Origin: Pyrinomonadaceae bacterium
Lineage (GTDB): Bacteria > Acidobacteriota > Blastocatellia > Pyrinomonadales > Pyrinomonadaceae
Direction of reading: 5' to 3'
NCBI GenBank assembly: GCA_021463165.1
Contig: JAJTWY010000007.1
Coordinates: 62,001 to 126,000, forward strand
DNA: 64,000 bases
Below the pieces are notes generated by a model that saw only the letters and a list, made by a program, of their open reading frames with translations, had not been told where the DNA came from and ran no database searches. Below are positions 32,127 to 41,995 of the stretch, piece by piece; position 1 is the first letter of the stretch, and each line of letters begins with the position of its first letter. The translations under genes were made by a program, and so were the position numbers.

Positions 32127-34778
32127 GTGACGATTCGTCTTTCTTTTCTGATTTCAGCATTATTATTGATCAGCGTTGTTGCCAACTCGACATTGGGGCA
32201 GGCGGACTCGGTTATCGCACAGTTATCTGATTCGGCTGCCGAATCATTCGCGGGAGGCATGAGCGGAAACGGACGGTTCATTGTATTCGAATCTATCGGT
32301 GACCTCGCGACCGAGAACCCGAGAAATGCTGATGGGAACCTTGAGATATTCCTTTATGACTATGCGCAGCGGCGCATTTTTCAGATAACGGACACAAAAA
32401 GTGTACTCTTCAACACGTTGGCGGCACCTAGCTTTGACAACGTTAGAATAAGTATTGTCAATACTCGGCCCGTCATCAGCAATGATGGTAAATGGATCGC
32501 GTTCAGTTCGAATGCGACGACATCGCGACCCGCAACTCCGAATAGTACGAATCCAGGGTTCTTTTACGGCGATTCTTTTTCTGCGCCGACCCCGACCCCG
32601 ACCCCGACTCCGGCTCCGACGCCCATTGGCCCTACTCCAACCCCGACCCCGTCGCCATCGCCCTCGCCGAGCCCAACAGCCACGCCGAGTCCGACTCCAA
32701 CGCCAACCCCGGCTGCGAACCCCCTAACAGAAGACGCAAATCTCGAGATCTGGCTCTACCAGATACCGAATTATGCGGAGGTTACGAATCTGTCCGCCGG
32801 TGATGAGATCCCCTTTGTTCAGCTTTCGGGCGGTACGTTTATCCGGGTCACAAATACCGACCCAAGTCAACTCCCGCGTCCGGGTAACGCTCTCACGGGA
32901 GCGTTTGTGGCTGACGACAATCACGATGTGAGCATCAGTGATGATGGCAATGTGATAGCCTTCGTATCGACGCGGGACCTCGTTCCCGCGGTCGGCAATG
33001 CGTTTCCGACTGAAGACAATGATGAGATCTTCACCTACGTTAGATCGACAGCAACTCTCGGCCAGGTAACAAAGACGCCGCGGGGCGTGATCTCCAACCC
33101 AATATACTCGAAGAACCCGACGATCTCCGGGAACGGACAGCGTGTCACCTTCGCCAGCACTGGCGAGAATCCTATAGTTGGGCAGACTGGCGGCGTCAAC
33201 CCGGTTGCGAGCCGGAACGAAGAGATATATTTCGCGGATCTCGTTGCCGGCAGCCCGACCTCCGCAACTGCCAAACGACAGGTCACGACCACAACCCCTA
33301 CGAACGCGGGAGATCCGGTAAATATTCTTGATCTTGGGCGGCGAATGAGTCGTGATGGGCGGTATATTGCGTTCGACTCCTACGCCGATCTGGCTAACGA
33401 GAACAGCGGCACCAATTACACTTCGTTTGCTCTTTATTTGTACGATTCGACGAACAACTCGTTCAGGCGTATCGGTCCGCGCAGCGATGCCGATGAGGAC
33501 GCCAGCGGCGGCGACGTGGCCCATTACCCTGGCTTTACGAACACGGATGAGAATGGCACTCCATCGGTGATGGTCCTCGAAACACGTTCAAATATCAAAG
33601 CCGACGGTACCGTCCCGACGACGGATTCCGAGGGTCTGAACGACAATGCATCACGTCCGTCTCAGATATATTCTTATCCGCTGAACGTACCGGCATCAGC
33701 TGCAACTTTCACGCGGCTCGCTAAGTTTCCAACTCCGATCAACTACATTGCTTCGACCCAACTGCTGCCGAGCAACTCGATCCGTCGGATGGCGTTCAAT
33801 ATCGCGCTGACAGAGTTCGGTACAGGGAATCCAGATACTCAATCGGAGGTCTTCTACCTCCTGCAGCCGGTCGCAACGACACAGACCACTGCGGTCACAA
33901 ATTTCTTTACAGGGGCCAGCCGACTGCCGATCCTCTTTACGGCGAGCCCTACACCAACGCCATCGGTGTCACCCACTCCAACTCCAACGCCATCACCGTC
34001 GCCGAGCCCAACACCGACACCGAGTCCGACACCGACAGGCACCCCGACACCTACTCCGACGCCCGTCACGCCAGACGCCGTCTTGGGCGTCTCGCCCGGA
34101 ATGCTGGCAATAGTTGAATATACGGCAGACGATACGCCCGTATCGCCGAAAACCGCTACAGGCTCGCTCACTCGGGCTCCGGGACTGCCGATCGAATTGA
34201 ATGGGGTTTCCGTCACAATAGATGGGGCCGCATGCGGCATCAGATCAGTAAATGGAAGACGTATAGAATTCGTTGTCCCACCGGCACTTGCGACATCGAC
34301 AACCGGCAACGTTCTTCCAATAGTCATTCATAATAACGGCACCGTAATGAAAAGCTGGGTGACCTTGGTTCCCTCTCGTCCCGATATTTTCTCGAAGGAC
34401 GGCAATGTTGGCCCGGGTGGCAGAGCCAAGGCATTCAACGTGACCAACTCGATCTTTACGATCGAACCGTTCGCTATCAAAACTGTAAAACGCCGTGGCG
34501 ATCTCTTAGTGCCGAGTGTTATTCGGCTTTACATGACTGGTGTTGAGGGAATGACTACCGCCGTTATGACGATGCGGCTACGTGAGGCTGCGGTCGTTGG
34601 GTCGAATATTCGGGCCAACCCGGTGATGGTTGAACCTGGTATTTACGTAGTCGATTTTGATATGCCGTCACAGCTCCTGCGAGCCGGTGATGTGCCGATA
34701 GTAGTTACCGTTACCATAAACGGTGTGAACTTTGAGTCCCGGTTGGACGACACATCTGTGAAACTCGCGTTACTTTGA
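32127..34778 (+). CDS. Secreted protein with beta-propeller-like repeats, Pro/Thr linkers and a Solibacter-type C-terminal domain
   Basis: An 883-residue exported protein, starting at GTG with GGAGG six bases upstream. Residues 1-25 are a signal peptide ([18 protein letters not shown]). WD40-like (PD40) motifs follow, e.g. [18 protein letters not shown] and [17 protein letters not shown]. Two Pro/Thr/Ser linkers lie at about residues 151-196 and 606-651, made of PTPTPTP-like repeats. The final ~230 residues ([40 protein letters not shown]) resemble the C-terminal domain of Solibacter-type secreted proteins. Function unknown; probably cell-surface or extracellular. Confidence 0.7.
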   Translation: MTIRLSFLISALLLISVVANSTLGQADSVIAQLSDSAAESFAGGMSGNGRFIVFESIGDLATENPRNADGNLEIFLYDYAQRRIFQITDTKSVLFNTLAAPSFDNVRISIVNTRPVISNDGKWIAFSSNATTSRPATPNSTNPGFFYGDSFSAPTPTPTPTPAPTPIGPTPTPTPSPSPSPSPTATPSPTPTPTPAANPLTEDANLEIWLYQIPNYAEVTNLSAGDEIPFVQLSGGTFIRVTNTDPSQLPRPGNALTGAFVADDNHDVSISDDGNVIAFVSTRDLVPAVGNAFPTEDNDEIFTYVRSTATLGQVTKTPRGVISNPIYSKNPTISGNGQRVTFASTGENPIVGQTGGVNPVASRNEEIYFADLVAGSPTSATAKRQVTTTTPTNAGDPVNILDLGRRMSRDGRYIAFDSYADLANENSGTNYTSFALYLYDSTNNSFRRIGPRSDADEDASGGDVAHYPGFTNTDENGTPSVMVLETRSNIKADGTVPTTDSEGLNDNASRPSQIYSYPLNVPASAATFTRLAKFPTPINYIASTQLLPSNSIRRMAFNIALTEFGTGNPDTQSEVFYLLQPVATTQTTAVTNFFTGASRLPILFTASPTPTPSVSPTPTPTPSPSPSPTPTPSPTPTGTPTPTPTPVTPDAVLGVSPGMLAIVEYTADDTPVSPKTATGSLTRAPGLPIELNGVSVTIDGAACGIRSVNGRRIEFVVPPALATSTTGNVLPIVIHNNGTVMKSWVTLVPSRPDIFSKDGNVGPGGRAKAFNVTNSIFTIEPFAIKTVKRRGDLLVPSVIRLYMTGVEGMTTAVMTMRLREAAVVGSNIRANPVMVEPGIYVVDFDMPSQLLRAGDVPIVVTVTINGVNFESRLDDTSVKLALL

Positions 34779-34826
34779 CCCCAAAGGGACAACTGCGCCA
34801 AGATTACGACGAATTCAATTAAGAAT

Positions 34827-35807
34827 ATGGCTGGAAAAGACGTTAACACCATGAAGATCGCCCCAAAGGTTTGGAAGAATGGCGAATTTATCAACTGGGA
34901 AGATGCGAATATTCATGTAATGTCGCACGTGGTCAATTATGGTTCGAGCGTTTTCGAGGGAATACGCTGTTACGAAACATCAAAGGGGGCGGCCGTTTTT
35001 CGCCTCTCCGAGCATATGCAGCGGCTCGTCAATTCAGCAAAGATCTATCGGATGGAACCGGTGTATAGTCGCGACGACTTCAGTAAAGCGACGATCGACC
35101 TGATCGCGGAGAGCGGTCTTGAATCTTGTTACCTCCGTCCGATCATTTTCCGTGGTCTAGACCTCGAAAAGCCGTCATTTGGTGTAAATCCGCTTAACAA
35201 CCCGATTGACTCCTATATTGCCGCATGGCAGTGGGGGAAATATCTCGGCGAGGAAGCTCTCGAAACCGGTATCGATGTCTGTGTCTCAAGTTGGTCGCGT
35301 ATCACGTCAAATTCTCTGCCCGCGATGGCAAAAGCCGGTGCGAATTATATGAATTCGCAGCTTATCAAGATGGAAGCTCTGCTCGGAGGATTCTCTGAGG
35401 GTATCGCCCTCGATGATCGTGGTTATGTCTCCGAAGGCTCGGGCGAAAATCTCTTTCTCATTAACTCTGGCAAGTTGATCACGCCGCCTCTCGGGGCCTC
35501 GATCCTGCCGGGGATCACCCGTGATTCCGTGATCCAGATAGCCCGTGAACTTGGGATCGAGGTCGTTGAGTCCACCGTACAGCGTGCGGCTCTCTACCTC
35601 GCCGACGAACTTTTCTTCACCGGGACCGCCGCCGAGATCACCCCAATCCGCTCTGTCGACCGGATAACGATCGGATCGGGCCGTTGCGGTGAGATCACAA
35701 AACTCCTGCAGGAAGAATTTTTCAAAATACTCGACGCGACTCGTCCGGCTCCGGGCGGTGCCGATTGGCTAACATTCGTTAATCCGAACGCCGCGGCGGT
35801 CGTTTAG
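34827..35807 (+). CDS. ilvE: Branched-chain amino-acid aminotransferase
   Basis: A 326-residue fold-type IV PLP enzyme that transaminates Val, Leu and Ile with 2-oxoglutarate. Motifs: VMSHVVNYGSSVFEGIRCYE, then YLRPIIFRGLDLEKPSFGVN, KAGANYMNSQLIKMEAL (Schiff-base Lys region), GFSEGIALDDRGYVSEGSGENLF and FFTGTAAEITPIRSVD. These match class IV BCATs closely. A start eight codons later is possible. No clear operon partner. Confidence 0.93.
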   Translation: MAGKDVNTMKIAPKVWKNGEFINWEDANIHVMSHVVNYGSSVFEGIRCYETSKGAAVFRLSEHMQRLVNSAKIYRMEPVYSRDDFSKATIDLIAESGLESCYLRPIIFRGLDLEKPSFGVNPLNNPIDSYIAAWQWGKYLGEEALETGIDVCVSSWSRITSNSLPAMAKAGANYMNSQLIKMEALLGGFSEGIALDDRGYVSEGSGENLFLINSGKLITPPLGASILPGITRDSVIQIARELGIEVVESTVQRAALYLADELFFTGTAAEITPIRSVDRITIGSGRCGEITKLLQEEFFKILDATRPAPGGADWLTFVNPNAAAVV

Positions 35808-35827
35808 GTCTGCAGTTTCAACTTTGG

Positions 35828-37426
35828 TTGGCACTAGCGAAGGTCACGAGCTCGCCGAGGCAGAAACTTGGGACGAAAAACCTGGAACGTCGCCCCGATG
35901 GCCGAATCCCTATACAAGCGATCCGTACTCTCGAGATCACGGTTTTCCTGTGCGGTGCTCTGGTGATGATCTTCGAGATCATCGGTTCCCGGATACTTTC
36001 TCCGTTTATCGGGTCTTCGACGTATATCTGGACAAGCCTTATAGGTGTGATCCTGGGGAGCCTCAGTCTCGGCTATTGGCTTGGCGGCAGACTTGCTGAC
36101 CGTCGACCGGATCCAAAGCTGCTAGCCGCATCGATCTTTGCCGCAGGCGGGCTGATATCTCTAACTGTTCTTATTAAAGAGGTTTTACTCTCATTGATCG
36201 CCTCCGCGGCCACGATGATCGAGATCAAGGCCCTTGTCGCCGCGCTGCTCCTCTTTGCCCCGGCCAGCGTTTGTCTCGGCTTGGTCACGCCATTCGCGGT
36301 AAGGCTGAGAATGACATCTATCGAGGAGACGGGACGAACGGTAGGTCGTCTTTACGCACTTTCGACCGTGGGAAGCATCGTCGGAACCTTCACCGCCGGA
36401 TTTGTTCTTATCCCGTTCGTTGGCAGCGTTCGAACTCTCTATTTGATCGCCGGTACGTTGATCGCTCTCTCGCTGCTGCTCGTTCCGTTGACAATGACAA
36501 AGCTGAATATTGCCGCGATCACCTTGTTTACCTTCGGCGTCGCGTCGAGCGAGGGCTCGGCATATTTGCTTCGCCAAAACAGCGGCGTTTACGATATTGA
36601 TACCGAATACAGCCGCGTTCAGATCTTTGACTCGAAGGATCCCGCTACCGGAAAACCGATCCGAGCGCTAGCTACGGATCCATATTTCGTCCAGTCGGCA
36701 ATGTTCCTCGATAGTGAGGAACTCGTCCTGGACTACAGCCACTACTATCACCTTATCAGCTACTTCAGACCCGATCTAACAAGAACCCTCATCATCGGCG
36801 GCGCAGGTTATTCGTTCCCAAAGGAATATTTGCGCACTTATCCGAATGCGACCATCGACGTGGTTGAGATCGATCCCGGGATGACACAGATCGCCCGGGA
36901 TCACTTCCGCTTGATCGGCGACCAGAGAATGAGGATCCTCCATGAAGACGGCCGAATGTTCATTAACCGCGCCGATGAAAGGCAGTACGACGCAATCCTG
37001 ATGGATGCGTTTGGTTCCCTATTCACTGTACCCACGCACCTGACGACCATTGAAGCGGTCCGCCACTTTAGCCGCATTCTGAAAGATGACGGCATCATCC
37101 TCTTCAACCTAGGCGGGGCGATCGCGGGCGAAGGCGATCGGTTCCTTAATGCAGAACTGGCAACCTACCGTGCCGTATTCCCAACTGTACTGCTCTTCAA
37201 GGTTAACGCCGAATACCCAGACGAAAAGCTCCAGAACTTGATAATAGTGGCCTCAAAATCCGCAGCGCCCACGCAAACCTCGCCAAGCTCGGACCAGATC
37301 GCCGATCTATTGAGCCACCGCTACATACGCGAGCCCCCAAACAACGCCCCGATCCTTACTGATGACCTCGCACCCGTCGAATACTACAATTCGATCGCGC
37401 AGAATCTTTACCTTTCCACCCGTTGA
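35828..37426 (+). CDS. Membrane-fused spermidine-synthase-like protein
   Basis: A 532-residue protein with an N-terminal set of about six to seven helices (residues ~30-240; ITVFLCGALVMIFEIIGSRI, IWTSLIGVILGSLSLGYWLG) and a C-terminal SAM-dependent methyltransferase-like fold of the polyamine aminopropyltransferase type: LIIGGAGYSFPKEYL, VVEIDPGMTQIARDHF, YDAILMDAFG. Such fused proteins are common in this phylum. No SAM decarboxylase or ornithine decarboxylase gene is near, so the substrate may not be a polyamine. The listed start is TTG and uncertain. It follows ilvE by 20 bases. Confidence 0.78.
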   Translation: MALAKVTSSPRQKLGTKNLERRPDGRIPIQAIRTLEITVFLCGALVMIFEIIGSRILSPFIGSSTYIWTSLIGVILGSLSLGYWLGGRLADRRPDPKLLAASIFAAGGLISLTVLIKEVLLSLIASAATMIEIKALVAALLLFAPASVCLGLVTPFAVRLRMTSIEETGRTVGRLYALSTVGSIVGTFTAGFVLIPFVGSVRTLYLIAGTLIALSLLLVPLTMTKLNIAAITLFTFGVASSEGSAYLLRQNSGVYDIDTEYSRVQIFDSKDPATGKPIRALATDPYFVQSAMFLDSEELVLDYSHYYHLISYFRPDLTRTLIIGGAGYSFPKEYLRTYPNATIDVVEIDPGMTQIARDHFRLIGDQRMRILHEDGRMFINRADERQYDAILMDAFGSLFTVPTHLTTIEAVRHFSRILKDDGIILFNLGGAIAGEGDRFLNAELATYRAVFPTVLLFKVNAEYPDEKLQNLIIVASKSAAPTQTSPSSDQIADLLSHRYIREPPNNAPILTDDLAPVEYYNSIAQNLYLSTR

Positions 37427-37478
37427 TTCGTTGGAGACACAGAATCGCTGTGATCTATCCGTGATACGGCACCCGGGT

Positions 37479-39995
37479 TTAACGGAGTCCTTGACCAAAC
37501 TGCTCCGAGCCAAATGCCCCTATGCCGTTCAAACGGAAGCTGAATACGAGTTTATTCTCTTTTCTGACGCCAACGTTGAAGCTGTAGTATTGCAGTGCAA
37601 GCGAACAGCAGTCGTACGAGTAGCCTACAGTCACGAGCGAGCTGATTAGGGGATTTTGTCGGCTTGCCCGACGGTTTTGGAAGTCGAAGAAGAAGGAATA
37701 ACCGCCGTAAAACCCCTTGTCGCGATTGCCGACAAAGACCGAGGGGCTCCACTGTGAGCCTCTGAGCGTGCCTGGTTCCTTGCCCTGCATATCGGAATGC
37801 TGTGCTAGCGAGGGCATCAGCGTCACCGCGCGTGTGTAGTAAAAGGTCTGAAAGACTTTGAGGAAAGACGAATCATAACCGATCGTCGCCGAGATCGCTC
37901 TAAGACCGTCACCGTTCAGCCCAACGTCCATCCTCGTGCTTGCGAACACAGTTCGCTGAGGTCGGTAGGTCAAGTCGATGTTCAACGGCGAGAGGCTGCG
38001 TTCGACCCCGCCGAAAGTGTAAAAGCTAAGCGCGGTGATCGGTTCTATCTGATTGCGGCGTCCCTGTATCAACGCACCGCCGAACGACTTGTCAAAATAA
38101 TACTTTCCCCGAACCGTAAGTGTGAGAAACTCGTAGGGTTGGATGCCCTTCTCACTCTCCGACTGCAGAGCGGTTGCGGGAGTGGCAGACAATTGACGCT
38201 GGGCCTCGCTCGTCACTGCCTCCGTATACCGCCTTGTGTAGAACCGGTTGATCACCCCGAATTCGACCTCATTTGTGTTCGTCGCTGTGTCAACATGGTC
38301 AAAGCGGATTATCTTATTAAAGTTGTTGATCCCGCGAACCAGCTTGTATGTCAAATAAGGCTCGATCACATGACGAAATCTAAACTTACCATCCTTCGCG
38401 TAGAAGTTTTTCGCCAGTGCCACGGGCCTTACGTCGAAGCTGAATTCACCGTACTTCCTGATCACACTGTTTCCCACAACCTGACGCATATCATTGAAGG
38501 AATTTGAGTAATAGGTCACGCGTGTCGATGCATTCGCCGTGAAATTGAAGTATTTGGTTTGAAACGGTACGGTGACCTGCGGATATACATCGAGCCGCTG
38601 CGAGAGTGCCGGCGTCACCACTGGATCCGCACCGGTGACCTGTCGGTAGAGGTCGAGATCATCTACCTCTTCGCGTCGGGAAACCCCTTCTGCACTCGAC
38701 TTGAACGAAAAGTAAACGCCGTCGAGGAACGACAGCATCGAAGGCCTCTTTTCGAAGTTTATGCTGGGCAAATTCCGGGTCTTTTCGCGGACATTTGGGA
38801 TCGAGATCACCTGTGAACGAGCAAGCAGATTCAGCGTGTAGTCGTCCCAACTCTTGTTAACGAAAACCTGCGATACCTCGATCGGCGAGATTATCTGCTG
38901 AACGCCGTCGGAGAATTCCTGCCGGAAAGCGAGACTCGACGTAAGCCGAACATCCACGGCCGCAGTGAAACCATTATTGAAATAGTGAACCCCGTCAGCG
39001 AAGATGATCGAACCTCCTTGATCGGGCGTTGCGGCAGAAGCTGATGCTCCGAAGATCCTATCCTTGACAGCATAAAAACCAAAGTCCAGGTACGAACGCG
39101 AATTCGCACGTGTTCGAACATCTAGCCCGTACCCGATCCCGCGTGACGTATAAACATCGGCCCGCAGCGTCGCATCGGCTGATTCGCCCAACGTCTGGTA
39201 GTAGGCGGTCGATAGCCTCACGCCCTTTCGCTTTGAATAGCTTACTGTCGGGGTGAGAAATCCCGATGCCCGGTCACGCTGCTTTATTGGTATCGATGCG
39301 AACGGAACGACCAACAGCGGCACATCCTTTACCTTGAATCGCGCATTCTTGATCCTGACCCTGTCATTGGTCTTGATCGTGGCCCGCTCTGAGCTGAAAC
39401 TCCACTTCGGCACGGCCTCTTCGCAAGATGTAAATGTTCCCTTGATGACAAGTATCTCCGTTAGGCTAACCCGTTCAACTCGTTCGGCTGTGAAATACAA
39501 TACCGTCCCATCGTTGGTTTGATTTGTGAAACCTGTCGCGTCCTCGAACGATCCCAGTTTCGTCCGATAATTCCAAACCGCAGTCGCCCCGGTAATCCGT
39601 TGATCATCACCCTGATCAAAAACAACGCTCCCTTCGGCAACGATCTTACTTTCCGCCTCAAAGATCGTGACCGAATTAGCTTGAATGCGATATATGCCGT
39701 AACGGACATCTACATTACCCGAGTGTTTGATGATCCGCTTGCCTTCCTCACCCTCAGCCGAATTCCGGTCAGAATAGACCACTAGTTCGCCGCCGCCGCC
39801 TTCCGGGTCGATCTTCGGCTTGCGAGCGCTTTTTGGTGCCGCGAGCCGTTTTTCAGGAGCAACGGGGTTGATGTTCGGAGTGTCGGTGATAGGGTTCGAG
39901 ACCTGCCGCTCAACGGGGTTCGTCTGCTGTGCCAGCAGCAGAAATGCCGATCCGTGGATCAATAGTAGGAAGCTGGCAAGACTGATAAACCGCAT
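37479..39995 (-). CDS. lptD: LPS-assembly outer-membrane protein LptD-like
   Basis: An 838-residue protein with a signal peptide (FISLASFLLLIHGSAFLLLA). The N-terminal OstA/LptA-like beta-jellyroll follows at residues ~60-190 (KRIIKHSGNVDVRYGIYRIQ, IVAEGSVVFDQGDDQRITGA, WNYRTKLGSFEDATGF); then a long beta-barrel with many aromatic and polar strands, ending in VFSFRLNGIGAFGSEQFG. It would translocate LPS to the outer leaflet. The first Cys pairs typical of E. coli are sparse, as in many distant LptD proteins. ATG 39995 begins the signal peptide; the upstream ATG at 40040 adds a charged head. lpxD and lpxB lie upstream in the window. Confidence 0.85.
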   Translation of the reverse strand: MRFISLASFLLLIHGSAFLLLAQQTNPVERQVSNPITDTPNINPVAPEKRLAAPKSARKPKIDPEGGGGELVVYSDRNSAEGEEGKRIIKHSGNVDVRYGIYRIQANSVTIFEAESKIVAEGSVVFDQGDDQRITGATAVWNYRTKLGSFEDATGFTNQTNDGTVLYFTAERVERVSLTEILVIKGTFTSCEEAVPKWSFSSERATIKTNDRVRIKNARFKVKDVPLLVVPFASIPIKQRDRASGFLTPTVSYSKRKGVRLSTAYYQTLGESADATLRADVYTSRGIGYGLDVRTRANSRSYLDFGFYAVKDRIFGASASAATPDQGGSIIFADGVHYFNNGFTAAVDVRLTSSLAFRQEFSDGVQQIISPIEVSQVFVNKSWDDYTLNLLARSQVISIPNVREKTRNLPSINFEKRPSMLSFLDGVYFSFKSSAEGVSRREEVDDLDLYRQVTGADPVVTPALSQRLDVYPQVTVPFQTKYFNFTANASTRVTYYSNSFNDMRQVVGNSVIRKYGEFSFDVRPVALAKNFYAKDGKFRFRHVIEPYLTYKLVRGINNFNKIIRFDHVDTATNTNEVEFGVINRFYTRRYTEAVTSEAQRQLSATPATALQSESEKGIQPYEFLTLTVRGKYYFDKSFGGALIQGRRNQIEPITALSFYTFGGVERSLSPLNIDLTYRPQRTVFASTRMDVGLNGDGLRAISATIGYDSSFLKVFQTFYYTRAVTLMPSLAQHSDMQGKEPGTLRGSQWSPSVFVGNRDKGFYGGYSFFFDFQNRRASRQNPLISSLVTVGYSYDCCSLALQYYSFNVGVRKENKLVFSFRLNGIGAFGSEQFGQGLR

Positions 39996-40078
39996 CGTAT
40001 CAATGAGATGATATTTGATGCTATCACGAACGTGAATCAAGCGGGAAACCCTGTGCTAGACTAAAACTTTCCCGTTCT

Positions 40079-41422
40079 ATGCCTGACGCGAAGATACTTG
40101 TTGTCGAAGACGAAGAGCTGATGCGGGGCATACTGCGCGAGCTTCTGATGGGTGCGGGATTCGATGTATTCACGGCCGATAGTGCCGAATCGGCTCTCGA
40201 GATCTTCGCCACGGCTAGCATCGCGTTGACCCTGACCGATATCAAAATGTCAGGGAACGACGGCCTGGCCTTGCTCGATCAGATAAAAGCGATCGATAGC
40301 GAAGCCGTCGTAATCGTGATGACGGCCTATTCATCTGTCGATACAGCGGTTGCGGCTCTTCGGAAAGGCGCTTACGATTACGTCACCAAGCCATTCGTCA
40401 ACGAAGACCTGATACAAACCGTCCGTAACGCCGAAGCTCATCGGCGACTTTTCCAGGAGAATCGCCTGTTGCGGCGTGAGCTGAGTAGGCATGGAACCTA
40501 CTCAGAGATCATCGGCAGGAGCCGTGCGCTCGAAAATGTCTTCGAGATCGTTAACCGCGTCGCCGCAACGTCGGCAAATGTACTGATCCAGGGCGAAAGC
40601 GGTACCGGAAAAGAGCTGATCGCTCGGTCGCTGCATTTGAACAGCGGACGCGCCGCCCGCCCGTTTTTAGCGGTAAACTGCGGTGCATTGACCGAATCGC
40701 TTCTCGAAAGTGAACTGTTCGGCCATACCAAAGGTTCGTTCACGGGTGCGGTCTCGGAAAAGAAAGGCCTCTTTCGTTCGGTCGAGGGCGGAACCCTGTT
40801 TCTGGATGAGATAGGTGAAATGTCTCCGGCTTTGCAGGTCAAACTGCTAAGAGCCCTCCAGGAACATCAGGTGATGCCTGTCGGTTCGTCGATCCCTATC
40901 GCATTTGATGCACGGATCATTGCAGCTACGAATCGCGATCTAGAAACCGAGGTCTCTGAAGGTCGTTTTCGCGAGGACCTTTTCTACCGTCTGAATGTCA
41001 TCGAGATCGACGTGCCCCCGCTCCGGGAACGCACCGAGGACATTCCGCTCCTCGCAAAACACTTTGTTTCCGTCTCGGCCCGCAACCAGAACTCACCTGA
41101 AAAAACGATCACAGCCGACGCAATGGCCGCTCTTCGTGCCTATTCGTGGCCCGGTAACGTTCGCGAACTCGAACATGCGATCGAGCGGGCGGTCATTATG
41201 AGCGGTGACGAGATCGACCTCGCGAGCCTCCCGCCAAAAGTACAGAAGAATACAGCGCACGATCCGCATGTCGGTAAATGGCCAACCCTCGATGTTATTG
41301 AAAAACGGTATGTACTAGATGTGCTTCGCGAAAATGGCGACGACAAGGCGGCGGCAGCAAGGATACTAGGGATCGACCTCTCGACCCTCTACCGAAAGCT
41401 GAAACGCTATGAGATCGAATAA
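40079..41422 (+). CDS. NtrC-family sigma54-dependent response regulator
   Basis: A 447-residue regulator. Residues 5-120 are a receiver domain (ILVVEDEELMRGILRE, phospho-acceptor D54 in LTLTDIKMSG, Lys in YDYVTKPF). A sigma54-interaction AAA+ domain follows (GESGTGKELIARSLH P-loop; GSFTGA loop, a variant of GAFTGA; LFLDEIGEMSPALQ Walker B). The C-terminal Fis-type helix-turn-helix ends DKAAAARILGIDLSTLYRKL. It activates sigma54 promoters when phosphorylated. No histidine kinase is beside it. It is divergent from lptD. Confidence 0.94.
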   Translation: MPDAKILVVEDEELMRGILRELLMGAGFDVFTADSAESALEIFATASIALTLTDIKMSGNDGLALLDQIKAIDSEAVVIVMTAYSSVDTAVAALRKGAYDYVTKPFVNEDLIQTVRNAEAHRRLFQENRLLRRELSRHGTYSEIIGRSRALENVFEIVNRVAATSANVLIQGESGTGKELIARSLHLNSGRAARPFLAVNCGALTESLLESELFGHTKGSFTGAVSEKKGLFRSVEGGTLFLDEIGEMSPALQVKLLRALQEHQVMPVGSSIPIAFDARIIAATNRDLETEVSEGRFREDLFYRLNVIEIDVPPLRERTEDIPLLAKHFVSVSARNQNSPEKTITADAMAALRAYSWPGNVRELEHAIERAVIMSGDEIDLASLPPKVQKNTAHDPHVGKWPTLDVIEKRYVLDVLRENGDDKAAAARILGIDLSTLYRKLKRYEIE

Positions 41423-41426
41423 GACT

Positions 41427-41924
41427 CTATTTCGCGGCCAGGTCAACCACAAAATAGTCGGTGCCGGCGACACGAATAGCCTTGCCAGTGGTATACGGCT
41501 CCTGATAAAAGGCCGTCGCGGGGAACGCAGTGCCTCGCAGAGCCCGGTCACCGCTCATTTCGCTCTGCGCTATGAGTTCGTCGGGAAACCACGATTCAAC
41601 CGCGACTTCAGCGTCCTCGGGGGTTCCACCAGTATCGGGAGCGATCCTGTTAGCGTTGGCGGTCGAAAATCTTATCACGGCCAGGATGCGCTTTTGGGTA
41701 GGATATTCTTTCCAAACGATGTCCTCTGTATCAAATGGCACCTTGATGAGTACGCCGAGTTCCTCGGGGTTCGTGTGTATGGCGTTGAAATTTTCGGTGT
41801 TTGGATTCGACGCAGATCCCGCCGGGGTGGACGAATTGGAACTCGAGCCATCGGCGGCACACGCGGCAACAAGCCCCGCACACATAAAGAGTGCTAAAAT
41901 CGCAGCGTACTTCGATCTTGCCAT
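41427..41924 (-). CDS. Hypothetical lipoprotein
   Basis: A 165-residue protein with a lipobox (LVAACAADG; modified Cys at residue 22) after a basic hydrophobic signal, then a Ser/Asn-rich linker and a soluble domain (FNAIHTNPEELGVLIKVPFD, VWKEYPTQKRILAVIRFSTA, AVESWFPDELI). No family recognised. TACAAT sits six bases before the ATG with no Shine-Dalgarno sequence, so the message is probably leaderless; this favours 41924 over an upstream in-frame ATG at 41990. Divergent from the MFS transporter gene. Confidence 0.7.
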   Translation of the reverse strand: MARSKYAAILALFMCAGLVAACAADGSSSNSSTPAGSASNPNTENFNAIHTNPEELGVLIKVPFDTEDIVWKEYPTQKRILAVIRFSTANANRIAPDTGGTPEDAEVAVESWFPDELIAQSEMSGDRALRGTAFPATAFYQEPYTTGKAIRVAGTDYFVVDLAAK

Positions 41925-41995
41925 TCGGTAATTGTAAGCGCGGCCCCGGTGAGTTGCAATCTCCCCAAAAGAACGTCGTGAAGGAACCATAAACT

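Noticed and set aside
32580..34080. Repeated PT-rich DNA as a CRISPR or tandem-repeat array
   Set aside because: The repeats are in-frame Pro/Thr/Ser codons of an interdomain linker, lacking spacer-repeat structure.
37479..40040. Plus-strand ORFs at 38139-38816 and 39253-40011 as genes
   Set aside because: They are antisense to lptD and have no gene-like features.
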